Shown: positions 8,768-17,568, counted from the stretch's first letter. The stretch: 64,000 nt of DNA from Desulfomonile tiedjei (GCA_016212925.1 JACRDF010000047.1:124001-188000); one strand, 5' to 3'. Numbers and translations are program-made. Notes: generated by a model from the sequence alone, not told the origin.

Positions 8768-10603
8768 TCAATGGAGATAAGCATTCAACACGTACTGCTG
8801 TACCATCCGTTGCGTGTTGAAAAATGAGGCGTTGAAGGCTATGCTGTGCCGCATGATTTCCGTCCATTTGTCCCTGTCCCCGTAATACATGGGAAGAATG
8901 ACCTTTTCCAGTTTGTCGTAAATCTCTTGCGCCTCCGATGTGTGACCATCCGATTCCACTGACCTTGATCCGACGGACCATCCGGTAACGCCCTCCACAT
9001 GGCCTTCAATCCACCAGCCGTCGAGCACGCTAAGGCTTGGAATGCCGTTATGGGCCGCTTTCATACCAGAAGTGCCCGACGCCTCCAGGGGCTTTTGAGG
9101 TGTGTTAAGCCAGAGATCGACGCCCGCGGTCAGTAGCTTTGCGAGGTCCATGTCGTAATTGACGAGATAGGCAATCTTGATGCCGTCTTTCAACGCTTGG
9201 GCGGCTTGGAATACTTTCTTGATCAGTTCCTTTCCCTGCCAATCCTGTGGATGGGCCTTTCCCGCGAATATGAGCTGGATTTTTCCCGCTTGGCTCGCGA
9301 TGCTCCGGAGCCTCTCCATATCCGAGAATATTAGATCCATTCTCTTGTACGGGGTCGCCCTGCGGGCAAATCCGATAATGAAGGTCTCACAGTCCATCCC
9401 GGTGTTGGTCTCCTTGTTCACGTGATCGCAGAGCAATTTCTTGGCAGCCACATGAGCTTCCCAGATCTCTTGTTTGGGAATGCCTAAGCTGTATCTCAGG
9501 GTAAACGAGTCTGTAGTCCATCCGGGGATATATTTGTCGAAAAGCAATTTGAAGCTGTCTGACGTCCATGTATACGAATGAACCCCGTTGGTTATGGAAT
9601 CCACGGGATAGGCGGGGAACATTTCTTTCGATACTTCACCATGTCTCTTCGCCACCCCGTTTACATAGTGGCTCATGTTCAAGGCCAGCAAAGTCATGTT
9701 CAGGCGATCTTTGCCGCCGAGCATCTTTATGATATCCGGCGGAAATCCCCCTCCAAGGAATTCCTCGACCATGTTGTAAGAAAAATGATCGTGACCGGCC
9801 GGCACTGGGGTATGGGTGGTAAAGACACAAGATTTTCTTACAGCCTCAAAATCCCATTCAGGGGCTTCTTTTCGCCGGCGTTCCCGGAGCAGTTCCATGA
9901 CCAGCAAGCTGGCGTGGCCCTCATTCATGTGGAATCTTTTGAGTTTGCTGTAACCCAAATTCCCAAGCATTCTGACGCCACCGATACCCAGGATCATTTC
10001 CTGGGAAAACCTGCATGCCTCATCGCCCCCGTACAGGCACCGGGTCAGGCTTTGATCATCAGCACTGTTTCCTTCGAGGTTGGTGTCTAAAAAAATGACC
10101 GGCACGCAATAGCCGGTCATCCCAATCATGTCGTATTGCCAGGCAGCTACCTTCACGGTCCTGCCGCGTATCCGTATCTCAATGTATTCGGACAAACATC
10201 TCAAGTAATCACTAGGATTCCAATCAACCGGCAGTTCGATTTGATTGCCCTGTTCATCCAATTGCTGGCGGAAATAGCCCTTCCCATACAATAAGGTGAC
10301 CCCGACGACGGGCACCTTCAAGTCTGCGCAGGATCTGAGCGTATCACCCGCGAGAATGCCCAACCCGCCACTGTAAGTGGGAACATTGGGACTAACAGCA
10401 ATTTCCATCGAGAAGTACGCGATGCTTCGCTCCTGCTCAAGTGTTATGGCGCGGCTTTCAATCACTCTGAGATATTTCTCCGGCACCCTTTCAAACAGGT
10501 TCCTGCAAAACTCGGAACAGAAATAGTAAACTTGTCCTTCATAATGGGACCTTAATCGAGTGTCCTCTTGAACCACCATTCCACAAACGGGGTCTCGGGC
10601 CAT
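8768..10603 (-). CDS. glgP: Alpha-glucan (glycogen/maltodextrin) phosphorylase with N-terminal YHS domain
   Basis: 611-residue PLP enzyme (GT35) that releases glucose-1-phosphate from alpha-1,4-glucans. Residues 1 to about 47 form a YHS domain (DPVCGM, then FCSEFCRNLF), a small Cys-containing module usually seen in metal-handling proteins. The phosphorylase part begins near residue 58 (IAYFSMEIAV, YSGGLGILAGD) and contains the PLP lysine motif EASGTSGMKAAHNG (Lys about 515). At about 560 residues the catalytic part is the short phosphorylase type, not the 800-residue E. coli GlgP type. The ATG at 10603 has AGGAGA at ideal spacing, so the YHS domain is truly part of the product. A pentapeptide-repeat gene lies 39 bp upstream on the same strand. 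Confidence 0.92.
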   Translation of the reverse strand: MARDPVCGMVVQEDTRLRSHYEGQVYYFCSEFCRNLFERVPEKYLRVIESRAITLEQERSIAYFSMEIAVSPNVPTYSGGLGILAGDTLRSCADLKVPVVGVTLLYGKGYFRQQLDEQGNQIELPVDWNPSDYLRCLSEYIEIRIRGRTVKVAAWQYDMIGMTGYCVPVIFLDTNLEGNSADDQSLTRCLYGGDEACRFSQEMILGIGGVRMLGNLGYSKLKRFHMNEGHASLLVMELLRERRRKEAPEWDFEAVRKSCVFTTHTPVPAGHDHFSYNMVEEFLGGGFPPDIIKMLGGKDRLNMTLLALNMSHYVNGVAKRHGEVSKEMFPAYPVDSITNGVHSYTWTSDSFKLLFDKYIPGWTTDSFTLRYSLGIPKQEIWEAHVAAKKLLCDHVNKETNTGMDCETFIIGFARRATPYKRMDLIFSDMERLRSIASQAGKIQLIFAGKAHPQDWQGKELIKKVFQAAQALKDGIKIAYLVNYDMDLAKLLTAGVDLWLNTPQKPLEASGTSGMKAAHNGIPSLSVLDGWWIEGHVEGVTGWSVGSRSVESDGHTSEAQEIYDKLEKVILPMYYGDRDKWTEIMRHSIAFNASFFNTQRMVQQYVLNAYLH

Positions 10604-10642
10604 TCAAGATCTCCTTCTTAATATCTCATGAGGGTCACTGCA

Positions 10643-11494
10643 TCATCTTCTGGCTCCCTCAAGTTTTGCTCCGCTGAGATTCGCTCCGTTGAGGTTTGCG
10701 CCCAAAAGGTCAGCATCCGTCAGATCAGCTCCCGTCAACACTGCCCCGGACAGATTTGCACCCGAAAGATCTGCACCAGGAAGGTTTGCACCGTTGAGGT
10801 TGGCAACACTCAAGTTCACCCCGGCAAGCTCTGCACCCGGAAGATCGGCAAAAGATAAGTCAGTCCTTGACATATTCGCTCCGCTCAGCCTTGCGCCGGA
10901 CAAAACAGCTCCCGACAGATCGGCTCCGGACAGATCAGCTCCGGAAAGGTCAGCCCTGGAAAAGTCCGTTGCGCCCAAGGCGGCTTTGCTCAGATTCGTG
11001 CCCGGTAGGGTAGCTCCGGACAAATCGGCAAATGACAATATTGCTTCACAAAGAGCGGCTCCGGACAACGCCGCTTTACTCAAATCAGCTTGCCCCAGAT
11101 TTGCTCTGGACAAGTCCGCGCCACACAAGTTGGCTCCACACAGGTTTGCCTTCCAGAGAACTGCCTCTACCAGCTTGGATGCCACCAGTCCGGCCCCGAG
11201 CAAGCTGGCTTCCGATAGGTCGGCATTGGACAAATCTGCTCTATCCAACCTCGCCACGGTTAGCCTCGCTTTGGACAAATTTGCTCCGGAAAGCTGTGCG
11301 TCCGAAAGGTCGGCCGAATTGAGCCTGGCTCTGGACAGATTCGCAAGAGACAAATCTGCGCCGTGAAGATCCGCGAGAGTTAAGTCAGCGCCAGACGCAG
11401 CGGCATACTCGATCAATGCCTTCAGCGAATCGGCTTCGGCAGAGAAGATTAGTTCATGTGTAAAAACAGCCTTCACTTCGATCGTGTTCTGCAT
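10643..11494 (-). CDS. Pentapeptide-repeat protein
   Basis: 283 residues. After a short N-terminal stretch (about 35 residues), almost the whole chain is A(D/N)LSxA-type five-residue repeats (GADLSLANLSRARLNSADL and so on), about 48 in a row. These would fold as a right-handed quadrilateral beta-helix. A strong AAGGGAGG precedes the ATG at 11494. The opposite strand is also open over most of the gene, a by-product of the repeat. It lies 39 bp upstream of the phosphorylase gene, perhaps in one transcript. Function is unknown; known relatives include DNA mimics and scaffolds, but nothing here tells which. Confidence 0.9.
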   Translation of the reverse strand: MQNTIEVKAVFTHELIFSAEADSLKALIEYAAASGADLTLADLHGADLSLANLSRARLNSADLSDAQLSGANLSKARLTVARLDRADLSNADLSEASLLGAGLVASKLVEAVLWKANLCGANLCGADLSRANLGQADLSKAALSGAALCEAILSFADLSGATLPGTNLSKAALGATDFSRADLSGADLSGADLSGAVLSGARLSGANMSRTDLSFADLPGAELAGVNLSVANLNGANLPGADLSGANLSGAVLTGADLTDADLLGANLNGANLSGAKLEGARR

Positions 11495-11931
11495 ATGGCC
11501 TCCCTTAGTATTTAATTGGAGTAGGCAGGCTCAAACCGTCTGAATACCTTCCTATCCCTCGTATCGTAGCTCAAGTTGACTGTTTTGGTCAAGAAAAGCC
11601 GGTAGGAGTTGGGATCGCTATTTTTGCCCGCCCGTGCATAAGGAACTGAAGCGTTGCGCTCATCTGTTCTTGGCTTCCTGCTGTGCCCGCCAACTTAAAA
11701 CAAAAGGTAGATCCGGGCCCTCTGGAATTGAGATACAATACGGATAGGGGTTGTTTGAAGGCGAACTCGTATGACGGGATGTGGTCTGAGCAAATCGGAC
11801 AAAGATTTTTGGTAATGACCGTATGTCTTTTCCAGATCGATAGAAATCTTGATGAAGCTTCTGATCCAGCGCATGACAACTGGTCTCCTAGCGTCTTCGG
11901 GTAGGGGTCTTATTACTGTTACAATAAAACC
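11495..11931. other. Intergenic stretch without a supported gene
   Basis: Two short open frames overlap here on opposite strands (11683-11904 on plus and 11589-11879 on minus). Neither has a good ribosome site or recognisable protein features. I treat the stretch as non-coding. Confidence 0.4.
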
Positions 11932-11960
11932 TTGACAAATAGTCGTCGGTCCTTTATGAA
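11932..11960 (+). promoter_or_regulatory. Sigma-70-type promoter upstream of the signalling array
   Basis: TTGACA (11932-11937), a 17-bp spacer, then TATGAA (11955-11960). It lies about 200 bp upstream of the histidine kinase gene and would leave a long leader that contains the palindrome at 12040-12061. Confidence 0.6.
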
Positions 11961-12039
11961 GTGGTTGTGGCCCATTAAATCACGTTCGTCGCGGTGAATC
12001 CATGGATAGAATGAAGGCCCTGTGCATTAGCATATTACC

Positions 12040-12061
12040 GGCCTTTCGGAGCCGAAAGGCC
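12040..12061. promoter_or_regulatory. Perfect 10-bp inverted repeat in the leader of the signalling operon
   Basis: GGCCTTTCGG, AG, CCGAAAGGCC: a perfect palindrome about 80 bp downstream of the promoter and 104 bp before the kinase start. No T-run follows, so it is not a simple terminator. It could be an operator or an RNA hairpin in the leader. Confidence 0.5.
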
Positions 12062-12164
12062 ATGTCGGCAGGCCCAAGGATTGCGTCCCTCTTAAGACGC
12101 TCGGTGAATGTAAAGTTGTTCTGGCAACAAGGCTCGACAGTCTGTTAAGCCTTTTGAGGATCCC

Positions 12165-13892
12165 ATGGACCTGAAAAAGTTTCTGCGAGCGCCTTGGGGC
12201 AGGCTTATGGATATCCCGGAAGAGGTCCCCAGGCCAAAGCGTTACAGCATCATCCGCCGAGACATCTCGATCCTCATGCTTGTGATAACGGTCGTGCCGC
12301 TCGTACTTATGGCACTGATCAACTATCACCAGTACCAGTCTGCGTTGAAAGATGAGATCGTGGCCCCGTTAAGGCTGTTGGTGAACAAGGCGAAGCATTC
12401 CTTTGAGCTGTTTCTTACCAACCGGCTTGCAACCGTACGTTTCATCGCGTCCGCGTACTCCTATGACGAGCTTGCCAACGAGAAGAATCTGAATCGAGTC
12501 TTTCGCGAATTGAAGCGCGAGTTCGAGGGATTTGTCGATTTGGGGCTCATCGACTCTAAAGGCATCCAGGTGAGCTACGTGGGGCCGTACGATCTCAAAG
12601 GCAAGGACTATTCTTCCCAAGAGTGGTTCGAGCAGGTGAAGGTCAACGGTATGTACATTAGCGACGTATTCATGGGATACCGCAAATTCCCGCATGTAGT
12701 CATTGCTGTCCAGCATACGTCTGAATCCGGCAATTCCTGGGTTGTGCGGGCAACCATAGACACGCGGCGCTTCGACGAGATTATTGCTGCAATGGGGCTT
12801 GATCCTCAAAGCGACGCTTTTCTGATTAATAGGGACGGTATCTTGCAAACTGTCTCCAAGTTCTATGGGAACGTGCTTAGCGAATGCCGGGATTGCGTGC
12901 AGCCGCTCAGCTACGAACCGACGGTTGTTCAGAAGGCCGACTCCAGGGGCCGCGAAGTTCTTATGGCGTATGCGTATTTTAGCCGTCCCGATTTCATCCT
13001 TATGGTGGTGAAGCCGCAAGGAGAAGTGCTGAAGGCTTGGTACACGCTCAAGAGCGAGCTTCTCCTCGTTTTCGTGGCCAGCCTGATCATTATCGTGGTG
13101 GTGGTGTTGAGACTCGCACGGTTACTGGTAGACCGAATGCAAATGAGCGACGAGAGGCGGGAATTGGCCTTCCGCGAACTACAACACAGCCACAAACTCT
13201 CTTCCATAGGGAGGCTCGCAGCCGGCGTGGCCCATGAAATAAACAACCCCATGGCTATCATTAATGAGAAAGCCGGCCTCATGAAGGATTTGATCGAATT
13301 CGACCCTCAGTTTCCCAATCGAGGAAAATTCCTGGGGTTGGTTGCAGCGATCGCTCAATCGGTGGATCGATGTAGGACCATAACCCACCGACTCCTCGGG
13401 TTCGCCAGGAGGATGGAGGTTGAGATAGAGGTCCTGAACGTCAATGACGTTGTGACGGAAACCGCAGGATTCCTGGAGAAGGAAGCATTGCACCGGAATA
13501 TCAGGCTGAGGCTGCATCTTGACGAAAAACTACCGCGTATAGCCTCGGATCGCGGCCAGCTCCAGCAGGTTTTTCTGAACATGTTCAACAATGCTTTCGA
13601 GGCTGTCCAAGATGGTGGTCTGGTTTCCGTGGCCACATGGGACCGCAACCCCGATACCGTGGGCGTCACTATTCAGGACGATGGGGTCGGGATGTCGGAA
13701 GATACTCTGAAACACATTTTTGAGCCGTTCTTCACCACTAAGAAGGGAACAGGGACCGGCCTCGGCCTATCCATCACTTACGGCATAATCAGAAGACTTG
13801 GCGGTGACATCGAGGTTCAAAGCAAGGTTGGACAGGGGACGCGGTTCACCGTATTCCTGCCCAAGAAGCCCGGAGAGGGCTCGGGGGTCTAG
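12165..13892 (+). CDS. Membrane sensor histidine kinase with Cache-like sensor
   Basis: 575 residues. TM1 spans 34-52, then a periplasmic Cache-type sensor of about 235 residues (QSALKDEIV to VKPQGEVLK), TM2 near 300-320 (LLLVFVASLIIIVVVVLRL) and a HisKA dimerisation domain with HEINNP, whose His357 is the phosphorylation site. An HATPase domain ends the chain (NMFNNAFEAV, DDGVGMSED, FFTTKKGTGTGLGLS). All catalytic boxes are intact. The gene stops one base before the next response regulator starts, so both are co-transcribed and that regulator is the likely partner. The periplasmic signal is unknown; Cache domains usually bind small organic acids or amino acids. Confidence 0.93.
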   Translation: MDLKKFLRAPWGRLMDIPEEVPRPKRYSIIRRDISILMLVITVVPLVLMALINYHQYQSALKDEIVAPLRLLVNKAKHSFELFLTNRLATVRFIASAYSYDELANEKNLNRVFRELKREFEGFVDLGLIDSKGIQVSYVGPYDLKGKDYSSQEWFEQVKVNGMYISDVFMGYRKFPHVVIAVQHTSESGNSWVVRATIDTRRFDEIIAAMGLDPQSDAFLINRDGILQTVSKFYGNVLSECRDCVQPLSYEPTVVQKADSRGREVLMAYAYFSRPDFILMVVKPQGEVLKAWYTLKSELLLVFVASLIIIVVVVLRLARLLVDRMQMSDERRELAFRELQHSHKLSSIGRLAAGVAHEINNPMAIINEKAGLMKDLIEFDPQFPNRGKFLGLVAAIAQSVDRCRTITHRLLGFARRMEVEIEVLNVNDVVTETAGFLEKEALHRNIRLRLHLDEKLPRIASDRGQLQQVFLNMFNNAFEAVQDGGLVSVATWDRNPDTVGVTIQDDGVGMSEDTLKHIFEPFFTTKKGTGTGLGLSITYGIIRRLGGDIEVQSKVGQGTRFTVFLPKKPGEGSGV

Positions 13893-13893
13893 G

Positions 13894-14277
13894 ATGGAAG
13901 ACTGGAAGGTTCTACTGGTTGACGATGAACAGGAGTTTGTGTCGACTTTGGCCGAGAGGTTGGCGCTCAGGGGAGTGAAGGCTGATGTGGCGTACGAGGG
14001 CGAACAAGCTCTCGAGCGAATCGTGAAAGATCCGCCGAAAGTGGTGGTGCTGGATCTCATGATGCCCGGCATGAGCGGCCTTGCGGTGCTTGAAGCAATC
14101 CGATCCGACCATCCGCAAATTGAGGTAATACTCCTGACCGGTATGGGCGGGACAAAAGAAGGGATAGAGGGGATGCGCCGGGGCGCCTTTGACTATCTTA
14201 CGAAGCCGGTGGATATAGACACATTGATGCGAAAAATCGGTGAGGCAATGAAGAAATCCCACGGAAAGGCTGATTGA
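13894..14277 (+). CDS. Single-domain response regulator (CheY-like)
   Basis: 127-residue receiver domain with no output domain. The acidic pair is Asp10/Asp11, the phosphate-accepting residue Asp54 (VVVLDLMMPG), followed by Thr82 and Lys104 (YLTKPVD). The ATG at 13894 lies one base after the kinase stop codon. The reading frame is open further upstream, but that part overlaps the kinase in another frame. The next gene starts at the base after its stop. It probably carries phosphate from the upstream kinase to another protein in this cluster. Confidence 0.9.
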   Translation: MEDWKVLLVDDEQEFVSTLAERLALRGVKADVAYEGEQALERIVKDPPKVVVLDLMMPGMSGLAVLEAIRSDHPQIEVILLTGMGGTKEGIEGMRRGAFDYLTKPVDIDTLMRKIGEAMKKSHGKAD

Positions 14278-14931
14278 ATGGAAGCCCGAAAAGCTGCTTT
14301 CATGGGTAAGATCACAGCCGGGGTCACCCATGACATGAAAAATGTCCTGGCGATCATCAAGGAATCTGCCGGCTTGATGGAAGATCTGATGGCGTTGGAC
14401 AAAAATAATGCTCTTCCCCACAAAGAGAAGTTCTCTCGGTCCTTGTCCAGGATCATGGATCAAGTGGCCAGAGGGGTGGATCTGTCTACCAAGCTGAACT
14501 CGTTCGCGCATTCTCCGGACGAGCAAGAAACCAATATGGACTTGAACGAGGCCATCGGCCAGACTACTTTTGTTTGCCACAAGGCTGCCAGTCTAAAAGG
14601 AATGTCCGTGAAGGCGGTTAGGCATGAGAAGTCCGTTCCGGTGGTGGCGGATCCCCTGGCGCTACAGATGCTTCTCTTCCAGTGTGTTGTTCAACTGATG
14701 GACATCGTTGACGCGGGCAGCACCATCGTCCTCCGACCGGTTCCGGACAACGGACGCTGTGTGGTGATCTCCAAGCCGGACGAGCCTGGCGCGGTCGGCA
14801 CACAGAGAGCGCGGGTTGAAACAGCCGGCCCTCGCTGGCAGGAGCTGCAGCTTATCGCCCGTAGCCTCAAGGCTTCGGTCGAAGCCGATGAGTCGGCTCC
14901 AAGGATCTTTGTAAGGTTTCTTGGGGAGTGA
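14278..14931 (+). CDS. Histidine-kinase-like protein with H-box but no recognisable ATPase domain
   Basis: 217 residues. Residues 8-80 look like a HisKA dimerisation domain with a clear H-box (GVTHDMKNVLAIIKES, His18) similar to the HEINNP region of the neighbouring kinase (His357). The remaining 135 residues have roughly the length and secondary-structure pattern of an ATPase domain. The N, G1, F and G2 motifs are missing: where DDGVGM and GTGTGLGLS should be there is VISKPDEPGAV and nothing similar. It may act as a phosphotransfer protein or as an inactive partner, like Spo0B-type proteins. It starts directly at the base after the response-regulator stop. Confidence 0.7.
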   Translation: MEARKAAFMGKITAGVTHDMKNVLAIIKESAGLMEDLMALDKNNALPHKEKFSRSLSRIMDQVARGVDLSTKLNSFAHSPDEQETNMDLNEAIGQTTFVCHKAASLKGMSVKAVRHEKSVPVVADPLALQMLLFQCVVQLMDIVDAGSTIVLRPVPDNGRCVVISKPDEPGAVGTQRARVETAGPRWQELQLIARSLKASVEADESAPRIFVRFLGE

Positions 14932-15065
14932 ACATGATTCTAGTTGGCAATCCAACAAGTGGCATGTCCGGACCCGTACTTACAGTCACGACGCCGCGGT
15001 CGTTATTCCATATCGTGTTACAGAAATAACTTGCCATTGACATTTGAAGGTGCTACAAAAAGACC

Positions 15066-16571
15066 ATGGGAAAGAAAACCGGCCCCCTGCAGATGACCGA
15101 GGACCAGAGGCAGCAACTGGAAACCTGGGTCCGTGGCAAGACCACTCCCCAGCGTGTGGCGTTTCGGGCTCACATCTGCATCCTGGCCGCGGACGGTCTT
15201 CCCGTTACGGATATTGCCCAACGAATGAATACATCGCGGCCGACCGTGCTGGTGTGGAAGAAGCGATTTGAAGAACAGGGCCCGGAAGGACTCGTCAGGG
15301 ATGCCCCCCGAGGGCCGAGCCCACGCAAGCTCGACGAAGCAACGACCGAGGCGATCATTGAGACAACTCTCAACAGCACACCGCCTGATTCCGAACATTG
15401 GACCACCAGAGCGTTGGCTAAGGCCTTGGGCGTGAGTAATGCCACGGTTGCTCGGATTTGGAAGTCCCACGGAATCAAGCCGAAGAAAAAGAAGGGTCGC
15501 AGGTCTGCGAAAGACAAACCTGTCAAGGAAACGGGTTCCGAATTGCGTGCCGTTTATTTTGATCCTCCGATTCACGCGCTGATCGTGTCCGCGGGACCAT
15601 GGCCGATTACCCCAATACGGCGTGAAAAGGGCGTCGGGTTGTCAGGGGAGCATTACCCCGATACCGGGAGCGAGAAGGAGCTTGATTGCACGCTGTGCTT
15701 CCATGCGGCGTTGAATCTCCTGAACGGAGGTCTACCGGATCAACGCGGGGACCGTCCGAACCCCGAAGACTTCGGGAAGTTCCTGCGCCGCGTCGAAGAG
15801 GAGATTCCCGGCGGTCAGGAGATACACGTTGTGCTCCTTGGCAGCGCGCGGCAATCGTATCCCGATTCGCAGCATGCATTCCAGCATGGCCGCTTCCACG
15901 TCCATGCGTACCCCTCGTGGACGCTTACGGAAGAAACACTGGAAGACGTGGTGCTCCGTTCCACAGGGATTCCTCTAATCCAGGGAACGGCCGGCGACGT
16001 GCACGATGTAATTTCAGAGATAGACCGTTTCGTCCGAGGTTTAGGGACCAAGCAAGAGCCGTTCGTCTGGGTGAAGAGCACTGACAACATTCCAAGGCAA
16101 CCGGATGGGTGTAAAGTTATCTTGGAAACAATACGCCGGCTGGGATGGCTCATGATGAATCGCATGCGTTCCACCTGGCGCCATAGCGAGGAGGTCCCCC
16201 TCCAGGAGGAGATCCCCATGAAATGGAAAGAGAAATTCGAAAGCTGGTTCGCGGCCGTTGCCTTCGCGGAAGAAGGTGAACACGAGACGGCCCGCCAGAT
16301 AGCCGGGACACCAATCCCCGAGACCCGTGAGGTGCCAAAGATTCTGCCGTCTCTGACCACCACCTTTGCCGCTGCCGCGTTTGCAGAGGAGAACTGCCAC
16401 GAAATGGCCCTGGAGATGTTGGCTGGGACTCGCCGCCGCAATTCCTTCTTGGAAGCCGTGGGGCTCAAAGGCGTCCGGGTAAGGTATGTCGTGGCTCCGG
16501 CTGAACCCTCTTTCGCGGAAGCAGTGGGGTTGGCCGGAGTGAAGTTCCGGATGGTGGCCTTCCAGTTATGA
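15066..16571 (+). CDS. Domesticated IS630-type transposase-derived protein with tandem C-terminal motifs
   Basis: 501 residues. The N-terminal half keeps IS630-style DNA binding: HTH around residues 30-75 (LPVTDIAQRMNTSRPTVLVW), then a winged HTH at 94-145 (ALAKALGVSNATVARIWKSH). The middle (163-350) still aligns with the IS630 DDE core (GRFHVHAYPSW, PFVWVKSTDNI). The catalytic set is broken: Asp166 remains, but the second Asp of the usual LVLDN is Leu258 (HVVLLGS). The last 120 residues are foreign to transposases: two AFAEE motifs (FAAVAFAEEGEHETAR, FAAAAFAEENCHEMAL) and two EAVGL(K/A)GV units. The same AFAEEG motif ends the next response regulator. It looks like a regulator built from a transposase. 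Confidence 0.75.
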   Translation: MGKKTGPLQMTEDQRQQLETWVRGKTTPQRVAFRAHICILAADGLPVTDIAQRMNTSRPTVLVWKKRFEEQGPEGLVRDAPRGPSPRKLDEATTEAIIETTLNSTPPDSEHWTTRALAKALGVSNATVARIWKSHGIKPKKKKGRRSAKDKPVKETGSELRAVYFDPPIHALIVSAGPWPITPIRREKGVGLSGEHYPDTGSEKELDCTLCFHAALNLLNGGLPDQRGDRPNPEDFGKFLRRVEEEIPGGQEIHVVLLGSARQSYPDSQHAFQHGRFHVHAYPSWTLTEETLEDVVLRSTGIPLIQGTAGDVHDVISEIDRFVRGLGTKQEPFVWVKSTDNIPRQPDGCKVILETIRRLGWLMMNRMRSTWRHSEEVPLQEEIPMKWKEKFESWFAAVAFAEEGEHETARQIAGTPIPETREVPKILPSLTTTFAAAAFAEENCHEMALEMLAGTRRRNSFLEAVGLKGVRVRYVVAPAEPSFAEAVGLAGVKFRMVAFQL

Positions 16572-16665
16572 TTACGGGTTGACCCCTCGATGAGACACAT
16601 ACTTTAAGAGATCAACGCGGACCACTATCGAAGCCGGTTGTACCAGGCAGGGCTGGAGGATAAGA

Positions 16666-17127
16666 ATGCAAGAATTCAAAGTGTTGATGGTAGATGATGA
16701 GGAAGATTTCGTAAAAACGCTTGCTGAACGCATGGAAATGCGGGACCTTTCGCCGGACGTGGCCCTGAGCGGTGAACAGGCTCTACAGAGGGTTCAGGAC
16801 GATGTCCCGGACGTCATGGTGCTGGACCTCAAAATGCCCGGTATCGACGGCATGGAAGTCCTCCGGCGGGTAAGGCAAGCATATCCCCAGGTGCAAGTGG
16901 TGATCCTCACGGGCCATGGATCGGAAAAAGATGAAATGGAGGCCACGCGGTTGGGGGCTTTCGCCTACCTTCAGAAACCCGTGGACATGGAAAAACTTAT
17001 CAAGACCCTGAGAGCGGCCTACAAAAAGAAAATGGAAGACACCATGGTCGCGGCGGCTTTCGCTGAAGAGGGTGAGTTCGGTACCGCGAAGGAAATCATG
17101 GGAGACAAAGAAAAGAAACGTCCATGA
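16666..17127 (+). CDS. Response regulator with C-terminal AFAEEG motif
   Basis: 153 residues: a receiver domain (Asp10/Asp11, Asp54, Thr82, Lys104) and then an extra tail of about 30 residues with MVAAAFAEEGEFGTAKEIMG. That tail matches the motifs at the end of the transposase-derived protein just upstream, so the two products may bind the same partner or each other. A strong GGAGG site precedes the ATG at 16666. The gene is followed 12 bp later by another response regulator with its own GAGGAGG site. There is no DNA-binding output domain. Confidence 0.88.
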   Translation: MQEFKVLMVDDEEDFVKTLAERMEMRDLSPDVALSGEQALQRVQDDVPDVMVLDLKMPGIDGMEVLRRVRQAYPQVQVVILTGHGSEKDEMEATRLGAFAYLQKPVDMEKLIKTLRAAYKKKMEDTMVAAAFAEEGEFGTAKEIMGDKEKKRP

Positions 17128-17139
17128 GGAGGCAGAACC

Positions 17140-17568
17140 ATGGCAGTCAAGGTGCTTCTCGTCGATGACGAGCAGGAATTCGTGGACGCACTGGCCGACC
17201 GTCTGGAAACCAAGGGATTCATAATAACTAAAGCTTTTAGCGGAGAAGAGGGCCTCGCCAAGTTGCGTGAGAAAGAAGTCGACGTGGTAGTCCTGGATGT
17301 CCTCATGCCGGTAAAAGACGGCACGGAAACCCTGCGTGAGATCAAGCAAGCAAATCCTCTCGTGGAAGTGATTATGCTCACAGGGCATGCAACCATTGAG
17401 TCCGCGATCGAGGGCCTGAAGTTGGGCGCATATGACTATCTGATGAAGCCTACGGAAACCCCGAACCTGATCGCGAAGATATTAAGGGCATATGCACGCA
17501 AATCCGAGCAGGAAGAGAGGATTCGTCGGGCTGAAATCGACAAGATCGTGGCCACCAAGGGGTGGTAG
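17140..17568 (+). CDS. Single-domain response regulator
   Basis: 142 residues with a receiver domain (Asp9/Asp10, phosphate-accepting Asp53 in VVVLDVLMPV, Thr81, Lys103) and a short charged, helical tail (EQEERIRRAEIDKI). It is closest in layout to the two other receivers in this cluster but lacks the AFAEEG tail. GAGGAGG lies just upstream of the ATG at 17140. It is the last gene of the signalling array. The array has one clear kinase and three receivers, so phosphate branching or competition is likely. Confidence 0.9.
   Translation: MAVKVLLVDDEQEFVDALADRLETKGFIITKAFSGEEGLAKLREKEVDVVVLDVLMPVKDGTETLREIKQANPLVEVIMLTGHATIESAIEGLKLGAYDYLMKPTETPNLIAKILRAYARKSEQEERIRRAEIDKIVATKGW

Noticed and set aside
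10689-11366. Long open frame opposite the pentapeptide-repeat gene
   Set aside because: It arises because the repeat codons are also open when read in reverse (APDRFAPERSAP style). It has no ribosome site or family match.
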